Source of the DNA: JAVBSC01 sp031547305
Lineage (GTDB): Bacteria; Desulfobacterota; Desulfovibrionia; Desulfovibrionales; Desulfovibrionaceae
Reading direction: 5' to 3'
Length of the DNA: 40,892 nucleotides
NCBI GenBank assembly: GCA_031547305.1
Contig: JAVBSC010000084.1
Span: 1-40,892, forward strand
Positions 16,467 through 23,748 of this stretch are shown here, one piece after another; position 1 is the first letter of the stretch, and each line of letters begins with the position of its first letter. The translations under genes and the position numbers were made by a program. The notes under the pieces were generated by a model. It worked only from the letters and a program-made list of their open reading frames with translations, ran no database searches and was not told the DNA's origin.

Positions 16467-17099
16467 TCATCGCAAATATTCTTCAACAACAGACTTTATT
16501 TTATCCAGCACTTCCTCCCTGGAGCCGGAGGCATCAATCACGCGCAGGCGTTCGGGGAACCGGGCGGCCCAATCCAGGTAGCCCTGGCGGATTTTCAGGT
16601 GAAAATCCAAGGCCTCGGCTTCAAAACGTCCCTCGGTGACGGCCTTGCCGGTTCTGGCGTTGCGCCTTTGGGCGCGTTCCAGGCCGATTCGCGCGTCCAG
16701 GTCCAGAATCAGCGTCAGATCCGGCCACAGGCCGCTCACAGCCACATCGTTGAGCTGATGCAGCAAATCCGGCCCCAGGCCCCTGGCGTAGCCCTGATAG
16801 ACTATGGTGGAGTCCGCGTAGCGGTCCGAAAGCACCAGTTCGCCGCGTTCCAGAGCCGGGCGGATGACTGTGCTCACATGCTGGGCGCGGTCCGCCAGGT
16901 AAAGAAAAAGTTCCGCCTGAGGCGACAGGTCTTTGTTGCGCGAATCCAGCAGGATGGAGCGCAGATCCCGGCCCAGGGCCGACCCGCCGGGTTCGCGGGT
17001 TTGCAGGACGCGGCGGCCGGAGCTTTGCAGCCAGGCGGCCAGGGAGCTCAGGACCGTGCCTTTGCCGGAGCCCTCTATGCCTTCGAAAGTAATGAACAT
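16467..17099 (-). CDS. tmk: Thymidylate kinase
   Basis: Phosphorylates dTMP to dTDP. 210 residues, normal length. The P-loop is FEGIEGSGKGT; most Tmk proteins have GKST or GKTT, so the residue after Lys is Gly here, as in adenylate kinase loops. Other family motifs are intact: REPGGSALGRDLR, the DRYADSTIVYQGYARG segment (the DR motif), and LILDLD. The start at ATG 17099 follows AGGAG with five bases of spacing. The gene overlaps the 3' end of the upstream OB-HD nuclease gene by 25 bases, so the two are probably co-translated. Confidence 0.94.
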   Translation of the reverse strand: MFITFEGIEGSGKGTVLSSLAAWLQSSGRRVLQTREPGGSALGRDLRSILLDSRNKDLSPQAELFLYLADRAQHVSTVIRPALERGELVLSDRYADSTIVYQGYARGLGPDLLHQLNDVAVSGLWPDLTLILDLDARIGLERAQRRNARTGKAVTEGRFEAEALDFHLKIRQGYLDWAARFPERLRVIDASGSREEVLDKIKSVVEEYLR

Positions 17100-18112
17100 T
17101 GCCGCTCCTGGGCTGTTGTTTTGCCGCGCCCGCGCTCCGGTCCGGCCTGAGGGGCGTGGGGGGCGCGGTATAAAAAGCGGTCCAGGCCGGGTACATAAGC
17201 GGACCATCCCGGGCCTTCGCCTTCCAATCTGCCTAGCGCGCCGGCGGTCTGGTTGAGCTTGGCGTCGAGGTTGTCCGCGTAGTGCAGGGCAAAGGCTTCC
17301 GCCGTGGCCGGCAGGACCGGGGCCCCGAATTCCCGCTGGCCGTGGTGGCTCAGGATCAGATGCCGCAGGTGGTCGGCCAGATCCGGTTCCAGGCCGGATT
17401 TGCGGATCAAAGGCTCCAGGCGCTCCAGGCCGATGCTGATATGCCCGATCAGCCGTCCTTCGGTGGTGTAGTCCACATTCAGGCCGGAGCTGAGCTCGCG
17501 CAATTTGCCCAAATCATGACAGAGCGCGCCGGCCAGCAGGATCTGCCGGTCCAGTTGGGGGTAAAGATCCGCCAGCGCAAGGCAAAGGCGGCACACGGAC
17601 AGGGTGTGTTCCAAAAAACCGCCCGCATAGGCGTGATGCATGGATTTAGCCGCAGCGGCCCCTGGCAGGGCCTTGGCTATTTCCTCATCTTTCAGCACGG
17701 CCAGGGCCAGCTTGCGCAAGGGCGGATGGGCCAGGTTTTCCTTGAGCAGAACGGTCAACTCCCCCAGCATTTCAGCAGGATTGCGCGCGCTGGCCGGCAT
17801 AAAATCCGCCAGATCCAGGCCGGCGGCCTCAGCTTCGCCAAGCACCTTCAACTGTTCCACGGCTATTTCCGGCCGATCCCGGTAGCTGGTCACCCGGCCG
17901 CGCACCTCCACCAGGCTGCCGGCGCTCAAATCCGGGTGGGCCTGGCTTTGCGGGCTCCAGATTTTCGCTTCCAGCGCGCCGCTGGCGTCCCGCAGCTCCA
18001 ACCGCCAGTAAGGGCCGTTCCGGGCCTGCCCCTGCTGGGCCAGACCAAGCAGGAACACCCCGTCAATTTCCGCGCCCACGGACAGATCTTTTATGAATTG
18101 TCTTTTTTCCAT
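17075..18112 (-). CDS. OB-fold plus HD-domain protein, YhaM-like 3'-5' exoribonuclease
   Basis: 345 residues. An N-terminal OB-fold (residues about 5-95, GPYWRLELRDASGALEAKIW, RGRVTSYRDRPEI) is followed by an HD phosphohydrolase domain with metal ligands in MHHAYAGGFLEHTLSV, LCHDLGKL and HLILSHHGQREFG. This architecture matches YhaM/CBF1-type 3'-5' exonucleases. The C-terminal 30 residues are basic and overlap tmk. ATG 18112 is chosen; a TTG three codons upstream sits better behind AAGGGA, so the start is not certain. The link with tmk is a common arrangement only in the sense of nucleotide metabolism; no shared pathway is shown. Confidence 0.85.
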   Translation of the reverse strand: MEKRQFIKDLSVGAEIDGVFLLGLAQQGQARNGPYWRLELRDASGALEAKIWSPQSQAHPDLSAGSLVEVRGRVTSYRDRPEIAVEQLKVLGEAEAAGLDLADFMPASARNPAEMLGELTVLLKENLAHPPLRKLALAVLKDEEIAKALPGAAAAKSMHHAYAGGFLEHTLSVCRLCLALADLYPQLDRQILLAGALCHDLGKLRELSSGLNVDYTTEGRLIGHISIGLERLEPLIRKSGLEPDLADHLRHLILSHHGQREFGAPVLPATAEAFALHYADNLDAKLNQTAGALGRLEGEGPGWSAYVPGLDRFLYRAPHAPQAGPERGRGKTTAQERQCSLLSKA

Positions 18113-18233
18113 GTATTCCAACTTTCCCTTCTCCTGCTGACCGCCAGTGCGAATTAACTTTGAAAATATCTATTGGCTTTTCTGAAAGATTCTTTTGACA
18201 TACCGCCGGGGAAAAAAAAAGTGCCTGAAGTGA

Positions 18234-18262
18234 TTGACATTGAAATTCATTTTCAATAAATA
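18234..18262 (+). promoter_or_regulatory. Promoter overlapped by a Fur box
   Basis: A consensus -35 (TTGACA, 18234-18239) and an AT-rich -10 region (TAAATA, 18257-18262) are 17 bases apart. The spacer is a palindrome, ATTGAAATTCATTTTCAAT (18239-18257). Its core matches the 15-base Fur consensus at 12 positions when read on the minus strand. Fur-Fe2+ bound here would block RNA polymerase, so the DUF2325 gene is probably repressed when iron is plentiful. Confidence 0.75.
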
Positions 18263-18312
18263 AATAAAAACGATCGTGAAAATAGGAACAAATTTTATCC
18301 AAGGAGTTGAAC

Positions 18313-18609
18313 ATGTGCGTGGGCATAATCGGCGGAGTATGCGGCAACAAGGCCAACTACAGACTGGAGGCCGGACGGCACGGCTTTGACGCCAAAACTT
18401 TTTCCGGACACGAGCGTAATTTTTCCAAAAATCTGGGGGAACTGGATTTGCTGCTCATTGTGACAAACTGCGTTTCGCATGCGGCCAAAACCCAGGCCCT
18501 GCGGCACGCGCAAAGCCGCAGCATTCCAGTGCGCATGGTCCATGCCAAGGGCGTTACGGCCATAGGCAAAAGCCTGGCGGATTTCAACACGGAAGCCAGG
18601 AGGGATTGA
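18313..18609 (+). CDS. DUF2325 domain protein, probably iron-regulated
   Basis: 98-residue protein of the DUF2325 family. It begins CVGIIGGVCGNKANYR, a Rossmann-like strand-loop, and carries a second strand DLLLIVTNCVSHAA, with Lys- and His-rich segments after it. The function of the family is not known to me. The Cys residues (C2, C10 and one in TNCVSH) could bind metal. ATG 18313 follows AAGGAG with six bases of spacing. The gene stands alone 51 bases downstream of a Fur box, so expression on iron limitation is the best clue to its role. Confidence 0.8.
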   Translation: MCVGIIGGVCGNKANYRLEAGRHGFDAKTFSGHERNFSKNLGELDLLLIVTNCVSHAAKTQALRHAQSRSIPVRMVHAKGVTAIGKSLADFNTEARRD

Positions 18610-18717
18610 GCCGCATTGCCATTGTTATAAAAAAGCCGGAGCAGGCGCGCATTCGCATATTCTAGTTGCCTGAAACTGACAAGTTGCGGCAGAGTGTCAG
18701 GAAAAAGGAGGCGCGCC

Positions 18718-19011
18718 ATGCTGATAGTCCGAGCCGCCATAACCGCCAAAGAAGGCAAGCGTAATGAACTGCTGGAGCATCTTCGCGACCTGGCGTATGA
18801 AAGCCGATGGGATCCGGGCTGCTTTTCCTACGTGCCGCTTGTTTCCGCGGAAAGTGAAAATATAGTGATCTTGCTGGAGGAATGGGCGGACAAGGCCGCT
18901 CTGGACGCGCACATGCGCACCGCGCATTTTATGGAATTCAGCAACAAGATTATCGGGCTGTTCAATGGAGTTCTGGACATCACGCTTTTTGAAGCCGTAA
19001 GGCTCAATTAA
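18718..19011 (+). CDS. ABM-domain (antibiotic biosynthesis monooxygenase-like) protein
   Basis: 97-residue single-domain protein with the YgiN/ABM pattern: MLIVRAAITAKEGKRNELLEHL, then DPGCFSYVPLVSAESEN, then LLEEWADKAALDAHMRTAHF. Such proteins form dimers with a ferredoxin-like fold and act as quinol monooxygenases or heme/aromatic-binding proteins; many are uncharacterised. AGGAGG lies seven bases before the ATG. It is 108 bases downstream of the DUF2325 gene and could be read from the same iron-regulated promoter, though no direct evidence shows this. Confidence 0.88.
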   Translation: MLIVRAAITAKEGKRNELLEHLRDLAYESRWDPGCFSYVPLVSAESENIVILLEEWADKAALDAHMRTAHFMEFSNKIIGLFNGVLDITLFEAVRLN

Positions 19012-19021
19012 AAAAAACGTC

Positions 19022-19048
19022 TTGCTTTTTTGCCGGACCTTGGATAAT
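19022..19048 (+). promoter_or_regulatory. Candidate sigma-70 promoter of rpmB
   Basis: TTGCTT (19022-19027) and GATAAT (19043-19048) are 15 bases apart, short of the ideal 17. The -10 is one mismatch from consensus. It lies 87 bases before the rpmB start. Confidence 0.45.
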
Positions 19049-19135
19049 AGCAATTCTCCTTGCGGAAATTTCCGCGCCAAGTTACATTCCACGGCTGTCC
19101 CACGGTCCGCCGCGATATACAGGAGGCTTAGCATC

Positions 19136-19336
19136 ATGTCCAAAGAATGCGCCGTATGCGGCAAAAAACCCCAGTCCGGCCAATTGGTCAGCCACTCCAA
19201 CATCAAGACCAAGCGCCGCTTCAACCCGAATCTTCAGAGCGTGCGGCACCAGAGCCCGGACGGCCGGGTCCAGACCCTGACCGTATGCACCCGCTGCATC
19301 CGCTCCGGCGCGGTTAACAAGCCGGCCACCCGCTAG
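19136..19336 (+). CDS. rpmB: 50S ribosomal protein L28, C+ (zinc-binding) form
   Basis: 66 residues. MSKECAVCGKKPQSG opens the protein, followed by NIKTKRRFNPNLQSVR, the typical L28 core. The cysteine pairs C5/C8 and C51/C54 (CTRC) form the four-Cys zinc ribbon of the C+ form, which in bacteria with paralogues is replaced by a Cys-less copy under zinc starvation. AGGAGG precedes the ATG with nine bases of spacing. A strong terminator follows 22 bases after the stop. No rpmG is adjacent. Confidence 0.96.
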   Translation: MSKECAVCGKKPQSGQLVSHSNIKTKRRFNPNLQSVRHQSPDGRVQTLTVCTRCIRSGAVNKPATR

Positions 19337-19358
19337 CCGGTCCGTTTTTGCTTTTTCC

Positions 19359-19396
19359 AACGGCCTGGGATATGTTGTCCCAGGCCGTTTTCTATT
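19359..19396 (+). terminator. Intrinsic terminator of rpmB
   Basis: Perfect 12-bp stem AACGGCCTGGGA (19359-19370) with TCCCAGGCCGTT (19378-19389), a 7-base loop, and TTCTATT after it. Confidence 0.9.
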
Positions 19397-19399
19397 CCC

Positions 19400-19417
19400 A
19401 AAAAAATTTGGGGGGGG
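19400..19417 (+). repeat. A7-T3-G8 homopolymer tract before a glycosyltransferase start
   Basis: Seven A, three T and eight G in succession end four bases before the GTG start of the GT2 gene, occupying the place of the ribosome-binding site. A run of eight G is prone to slippage, and its length could change spacing or strength of translation initiation. Confidence 0.6.
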
Positions 19418-19421
19418 TCCA

Positions 19422-20312
19422 GTGTCCGCAATCCCCACCGTAGCAGTAACCATGGTCGTTTACGAACGCCAGGCCCTGACTCTGCGCTGCCTTGAGGCGT
19501 TACGGCAGAACACCGCCCGGCCCTTCAGCCTTACCGTGGTGGACAACGGCAGTTCTCCGGCCCTGCGGGACAGCCTGCGCCGCCTCAAGTCCGATGGACT
19601 TATAGACAATCTTTTTTTCAACCGCCGCAATATGGGCGTGTGCGTGGCCGCAAATCTGGGCTGGTCCCTGTGCGAGTCCGATTATTACCTGAAGCTGGAC
19701 AACGACGTGCTGGCGCGCTCCCCGCTCTGGCTGGACCGACTTGTGGATACGGCCGAGGAAGGCGGATTTGCCGTGACCGCCTTCCGCCTGTGCGCCTGGC
19801 ACGGCGCGGACCAGGCCACCCTGCCTTCCGGCCGTGCCTATCTGGCCACCGGAGCGGTTGGGGGGGCCTGCGCGCTTATTCCACGCCGCATCCACGAAGA
19901 ACTGGGCTTTTGGAACGAAGATTACAGCTATGGATGGGAAGATCTGGAGTACGGCAACCGCGCGGCGCTGGCCGGGCACAAGCTGGCCTACGCCCTGCCC
20001 GAGGACGCCGTGGAGCACCTGGGGCCGGAGGCGGACAACCGGCTCAGGGAATACCAGGCGGCCAAGGACAGCAAAGTCAAAGACACTTCCGGCCCCTTGG
20101 GGCTCTTCCTTTTGAATACCATGATGTTCGAGCTGAAGCTGCGTCCCCTCAGGGTGGAGCGCAAATTCCTGCCGGAATTTCTGCCGGACGGCGCGGTCAG
20201 CTACAAAATCAACCCGGACTACCAAAACATCCTGGTGCGGCAAAAGCTGTTCCGCGAGCGCTTTGTCAGCTCGGCCAACGGCAACGATATCTACCTGAAA
20301 AACCCGGCCTGA
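19422..20312 (+). CDS. Glycosyltransferase, GT2 family
   Basis: Inverting GT-A glycosyltransferase of 296 residues. The N-terminal strand is VAVTMVVYERQALTLRCLEAL, then VVDNGSSPALRDSL, and the metal-binding DxD is DND in YYLKLDNDVLARSP. The acceptor side has GGACALIPRRIHEELGFW and YSYGWEDLEYGNR, like rhamnosyl- and heptose-linked surface sugar transferases. There is no membrane segment. The GTG at 19422 is used because a later ATG would remove the first beta strand. It is probably involved in surface polysaccharide or protein glycan synthesis; donor and acceptor are unknown. It stands alone after the rpmB terminator. Confidence 0.88.
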   Translation: MSAIPTVAVTMVVYERQALTLRCLEALRQNTARPFSLTVVDNGSSPALRDSLRRLKSDGLIDNLFFNRRNMGVCVAANLGWSLCESDYYLKLDNDVLARSPLWLDRLVDTAEEGGFAVTAFRLCAWHGADQATLPSGRAYLATGAVGGACALIPRRIHEELGFWNEDYSYGWEDLEYGNRAALAGHKLAYALPEDAVEHLGPEADNRLREYQAAKDSKVKDTSGPLGLFLLNTMMFELKLRPLRVERKFLPEFLPDGAVSYKINPDYQNILVRQKLFRERFVSSANGNDIYLKNPA

Positions 20313-20318
20313 GCATAC

Positions 20319-20347
20319 TTGCCGTTTTGCACGGATATTCCTATATT
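20319..20347 (+). promoter_or_regulatory. Candidate sigma-70 promoter of the M48 protease gene
   Basis: TTGCCG (20319-20324) and TATATT (20342-20347) are 17 bases apart. The -10 has one mismatch and the -35 two. It lies 57 bases before the start codon. Confidence 0.55.
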
Positions 20348-20403
20348 GTAACAGCCAACATTGTACTGAAAAGTCTATGTTCAAATCTCCCCGGAGTCCA
20401 GCC

Positions 20404-21198
20404 ATGCGCAAGATTTGTCTTTTGCTGTGCATCCTGGCCGGCCTGCTTTCCACGGCCTGCGCCACCGCGCCATATACCGGCCGCAGCCAGCTTATGACCG
20501 TGAGCCGGGAAAAAGAGCTGGCCCTGGGCATGAGCGCTTCTCAGGAAATTTTGAATGCGGAAAAAGTGGAAGCCGGCACGGCCAGCGCCAAAATAGTGGA
20601 AAACGTTGGCCTGCGCATTGCCGCGGCCGCGGAAAGACCCGACTATGACTGGTCCTTCAAGGTTATCCAGAAGGACGAATTGAACGCCTTCTGCCTGCCC
20701 GGAGGCAAGGTCTTTGTATACACCAGGCTTCTCCAGCTCATCGGCAACAACCAGGACGAACTGGCCGCCGTCATGGGCCATGAGGTGGCCCACGCCCTGG
20801 CCCGGCACAGCGCGGAACGCATCAGCCAGACCAACATGGCGTCCATTGGCCAGGTAATCACCGGCGCGGCCGTAACCGTGGCCACCGGCTCATCCTCCGC
20901 CGGCCAGGCCAGCCAGGGCCTTTACTCCGGCGTGGCCCAGCTCGGGCTGCTCTTGCCCTATAACCGCCTTCAGGAAAGCGAGGCGGATAAAATCGGGCTG
21001 ATCCTGGCCGCCAGGGCGGGGTTCAACCCGGAAGCCGCGGTCACCCTATGGGAAAAAATGGCCGCCCAGGAAGGCGGCAAAAACCCGCCCGCCTTCCTGT
21101 CCACCCACCCGCACTCCAAAGACCGCATCGCGGACATAAAAAAAGCCCTGCCGGAAGTGGAAGCCAAATACGGCAAGGGTGCGGCAGGCGGCAAGTGA
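20404..21198 (+). CDS. M48-family zinc metalloprotease, lipoprotein
   Basis: 264 residues. The N-terminus is a lipoprotein-type signal ending LLSTAC (C19), although the -3 residue is Ser rather than Leu. The zinc site is HEVAH (H126, E127, H130), with the third ligand in LQESEADKIGLILAA. C-terminal FLSTHPHSKDRIADIK is typical of the LoiP/YcaL/Oma1-like group, which degrades damaged envelope proteins. NAFCLPGGKVFVYTRLL before the active site is the family edge strand. CGGAG precedes the ATG at 20404. It is probably located in the periplasm, anchored to a membrane. Confidence 0.92.
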   Translation: MRKICLLLCILAGLLSTACATAPYTGRSQLMTVSREKELALGMSASQEILNAEKVEAGTASAKIVENVGLRIAAAAERPDYDWSFKVIQKDELNAFCLPGGKVFVYTRLLQLIGNNQDELAAVMGHEVAHALARHSAERISQTNMASIGQVITGAAVTVATGSSSAGQASQGLYSGVAQLGLLLPYNRLQESEADKIGLILAARAGFNPEAAVTLWEKMAAQEGGKNPPAFLSTHPHSKDRIADIKKALPEVEAKYGKGAAGGK

Positions 21199-21208
21199 AT
21201 ATGCGAGG

Positions 21209-21757
21209 CTAAGGCCATATTTGCCGGATCGCGCAGACAAAAATGGTCAAGCCCAGGGCCATTTTCACTATGATTCCAGCGAATTTGCCGGTCATCGCGC
21301 CCCAGGCGCTCCGGCGGGCTTCCGCTCCTTTGCGCCCGGTAAGCAGTTCCACAGCCAGGCAGCCGCAATAGGCCCCAATCAGCGCTCCGGGCAATGCTCC
21401 CAGACCAAAGAGAATCGGCGCGCCCAAAATCGCCCCGGCAAAAGCCCCGAGCATGCCGCCCGCATTGGCCTTGCCTGAAGATCCGTGCTTTTTCGCCCCC
21501 CGCGCCTGGAGCAAAAATTCCAAAACTTCGCCGGCGGCGGCCAGCAGAACCAGAAAAAGCAGGAACCACCCGCCCACAGCCCCGCCAGGCGCAAGCCAGC
21601 CCCACAGCGCGGCCAGAACCACCACCCCCCAGTTGCCCGGCAGGCTAAGAATGTTCAGCAGGACGGAGGCAAACATCAACGCCGCGCATAATACCGCGAA
21701 GAAATACAACATATTATTTTCTACAACCCGGCGGGATTTGAGGCGTTTTAACGCCAT
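21209..21757 (-). CDS. DUF456 membrane protein
   Basis: Small membrane protein of up to 182 residues with about four to five hydrophobic segments and Gly-rich stretches (GGMLGAFAGAILGAPILFGLG, typical glycine-zipper-like DUF456 pattern). Function is unknown to me. Two starts are possible: ATG 21757, with a distant GAGG, or ATG 21712 (MLYFFAVL), which fits the usual family N-terminus. The upstream start codon lies inside the left arm of the inverted-repeat element at 21748-21866. The extra 15 residues (MALKRLKSRRVVENN) may therefore be an addition caused by that insertion. Confidence 0.78.
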   Translation of the reverse strand: MALKRLKSRRVVENNMLYFFAVLCAALMFASVLLNILSLPGNWGVVVLAALWGWLAPGGAVGGWFLLFLVLLAAAGEVLEFLLQARGAKKHGSSGKANAGGMLGAFAGAILGAPILFGLGALPGALIGAYCGCLAVELLTGRKGAEARRSAWGAMTGKFAGIIVKMALGLTIFVCAIRQIWP

Positions 21758-21866
21758 AAAATTTTTTGCCTCTGAAAGAAGCCGATAGGAGTGTACTCTT
21801 ATCGTATATAACCAGAGGCTGAAGCGAAGTCTGACGCAGCCAGGGGCAAAAAATACACGGCGTTAA
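21748..21866. repeat. 119-bp MITE-like inverted-repeat element
   Basis: The left arm TTAACGCC-5-ATTTTTTGCC (21748-21770) and right arm GGCAAAAAAT-4-GGCGTTAA (21845-21866) pair perfectly at 18 bases apart from the short spacers. Inside are nested dyads: GCCTCT/AGAGGC (21768-21773 with 21814-21819) and GATAGGAGT/ACTCTTATC (21784-21792 with 21795-21803, one mismatch). It has no coding potential. This is the form of a miniature inverted-repeat element or a structured RNA, lying between the start of DUF456 and the 3' end of the hydroxyacid dehydrogenase gene. Confidence 0.6.
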
Positions 21867-21872
21867 ACCGCC

Positions 21873-22865
21873 CTAGCCGTAAATTTCTTTGTTGGCTACC
21901 CTAGCCGGCCTCTGCCCGTCAAGCAGGCTCTGCATGTCTTCGACTATAAAGAGCCCCACGCGCTCCTGGGCCTCTTTGGTATCCCCGCCGCTGTGCGGCA
22001 GGCAAACGGCCCTGGGGTGCCTGAACAGCGGGTGCCGGCGATCCGGCGGCTCGTTTTTGTAAGCGTCTATTATTGCCCCGCCCAGCTTGTTTGCGTAAAG
22101 CGCCCGGCTCAGGGCGTCCAAATCCACAAGTTCGCCCCTGGCCAGGTTCAGCAGGCAGGCCGTGGGCTTCATCAGCGCAAGCTGTTTCGGGCCGATCAGA
22201 TCGCTGTTGCCCGGCCCGCCAAAGGCGTGCAGAGACACAAAATCCGAAGCTTTGAGCAGTTCGTCAATGCCGGTAATCTCAATGCCGTGCTTTTGCGCAA
22301 AAGCCAGGTCCGGGGCGATGTCGCTGGCCAGCACCCGCAGGCCCAGAGCCCTGGCTTTTTGCCCGAGCAGGCGCCCTATGGAGCCAAAGCCGATGACGCC
22401 CAGGGTCTTGCCCTCTATTTCCGTGCCCACATAACGCTGCCATCCGCCGCCCGCAACGCTCTGGTGACAGTTTATAATCTGGCGGCAAAAGGCGATCATC
22501 CCGCCGAGGACCAACTCGGCCACGGCATTGGAATTAGCCCCCGGCGTGTTCAGAACCGGAATTTTATAGGCGCTGGCCGCTACCATGTCTATGTTGTCAA
22601 GCCCAACGCCGTGCTTGAAAATACCTTTAAGCTTGCCGGCCCTGGCAATGAATTTGGCGTCCACCGGCGCAAGGCCGACAATGAGAAATTCGGCTTCGCC
22701 CGCTTTTTCCAGCATGCGGTCCTGGATGTCTTCAAAACTGAGAGCGCCCTGGCCGGGCGGCGGCACCAGGGCTTCCACTTGCCAGCCCTTTTGGGCCAGA
22801 CGCTCCGGGACCGCGCCAACAGTGCCGAAAACCGGTGAAGTGCTGATAATATAAGGGCTGCTCAT
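21873..22865 (-). CDS. D-2-hydroxyacid dehydrogenase (NAD), PGDH-like
   Basis: 330 residues. The NAD-binding motif is GVIGFGSIGRLLG followed by LASD (D182), favouring NAD over NADP. The catalytic set is complete: R242 in NLARGELVD, E271 in KNEPP, and H290 in LPHSGGDT. The substrate loop KHGVGLDNIDMVAA is normal. It resembles D-3-phosphoglycerate dehydrogenase and related short forms without an ACT domain. GGAG precedes the ATG. It could make or use a 2-hydroxy acid such as glycerate, glyoxylate/hydroxypyruvate or aromatic lactate. The 276 bases upstream (22866-23141) hold no gene, only a bulged dyad GTAATAACG/CGTATTAC near 22909-22939. Confidence 0.9.
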   Translation of the reverse strand: MSSPYIISTSPVFGTVGAVPERLAQKGWQVEALVPPPGQGALSFEDIQDRMLEKAGEAEFLIVGLAPVDAKFIARAGKLKGIFKHGVGLDNIDMVAASAYKIPVLNTPGANSNAVAELVLGGMIAFCRQIINCHQSVAGGGWQRYVGTEIEGKTLGVIGFGSIGRLLGQKARALGLRVLASDIAPDLAFAQKHGIEITGIDELLKASDFVSLHAFGGPGNSDLIGPKQLALMKPTACLLNLARGELVDLDALSRALYANKLGGAIIDAYKNEPPDRRHPLFRHPRAVCLPHSGGDTKEAQERVGLFIVEDMQSLLDGQRPARVANKEIYG

Positions 22866-23141
22866 TGTATCTCCGCATTTTGTGGGTTGGTTGACACGTG
22901 CCTATTTTGTAATAACGATTTTTTGTTCCGTATTACGAATGCAAATTCATTTGTACGGGGTCGGGCATGAAAGTCAAGAGATTCGCGTTATTCAATAGCA
23001 TGGCCAAGAAACGGAAGCGAGCCGCCGATTCCGATCTCCAGATTAATGATGCCGGTCCGTGGCTCGTCATTGTTTGATGATATTCCGCTTCTGGACATAC
23101 GCGTCCATACGGGGGATAAATCCGTAAGAAAGGAGTTAGTG

Positions 23142-23748
23142 ATGCCGGCAATAGCCAAAGAAAAGGCCGCGTGCAAACTGGACGGCCAGCGTCTTTTTGT
23201 GGCCGTGGACCCGCTTGCGGTTGTTGTCGCCCGACTTGAGGCGCTGAAAATAGAACTGCCCGGCCTTCGGCCGGCCCCCCCTGCGCAATCCTCACCTGAC
23301 CCTGCGCTTTATCGGCGGAACGCCGGAACCACGGGTCGCGTTAATCAAAAAGGCGCTCCGGTCCGTCCGGGCCGGGAGTTTTTCCTTGCAGGTAAAAGGG
23401 CTGGGGCTTTTCGAGCGGCGCGGGAAAGCTGTCTTATGGGCCGGACTGGCGCCCTGCCCGGAATTACTCATTTTAAAACGCGCGGTTGACGAAGCGCTGG
23501 CGCGCTGGGCCGGCCTTGCGCCGGAGGCGGGCCGTTTTTTCCCGCACATCACCCTGAGCAGGCTTAAGACAGGCGCGCCGGACGGCTTGCGGCGCTTCAT
23601 CAACACTTGCCGGGCGGAGATAGCAAACAGATTTCTCGTGACTTCCTTTACTCTCTTCAGTAGTAAGCTTTCGACCAATGGAGCGCTCCACTCCCCGGAA
23701 GAGGCTTACCCGCTGCAACAACATGTAATCATTAAAGATTTACCTTGA
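23142..23748 (+). pseudogene. thpR: thpR (RNA 2',3'-cyclic phosphodiesterase), frameshifted at a C7 run
   Basis: ThpR (LigT family) is read in two frames. The first part (from ATG 23142 behind AGGAG) gives GQRLFVAVDPLAVVVARLEAL, the family N-terminus. The frame breaks at seven C (23275-23281). The other frame then gives NPHLTLRFIGG (first HxT motif, 23293-23301), RFFPHITLSRLK (second HxT, 23545-23553) and a proper C-terminus, ending at 23748. Six C would restore one reading frame of about 201 codons. Without that, the first frame stops at 23489. This is either a real mutation, a slippage-controlled switch, or a sequencing error in a homopolymer. The stop overlaps the TTG start of the beta-lactamase gene. 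Confidence 0.85.

Noticed and set aside
19500..20531. 343-codon minus-strand frame opposite the GT2 gene
   Set aside because: The plus-strand product has clear GT2 motifs; the antisense product has none.
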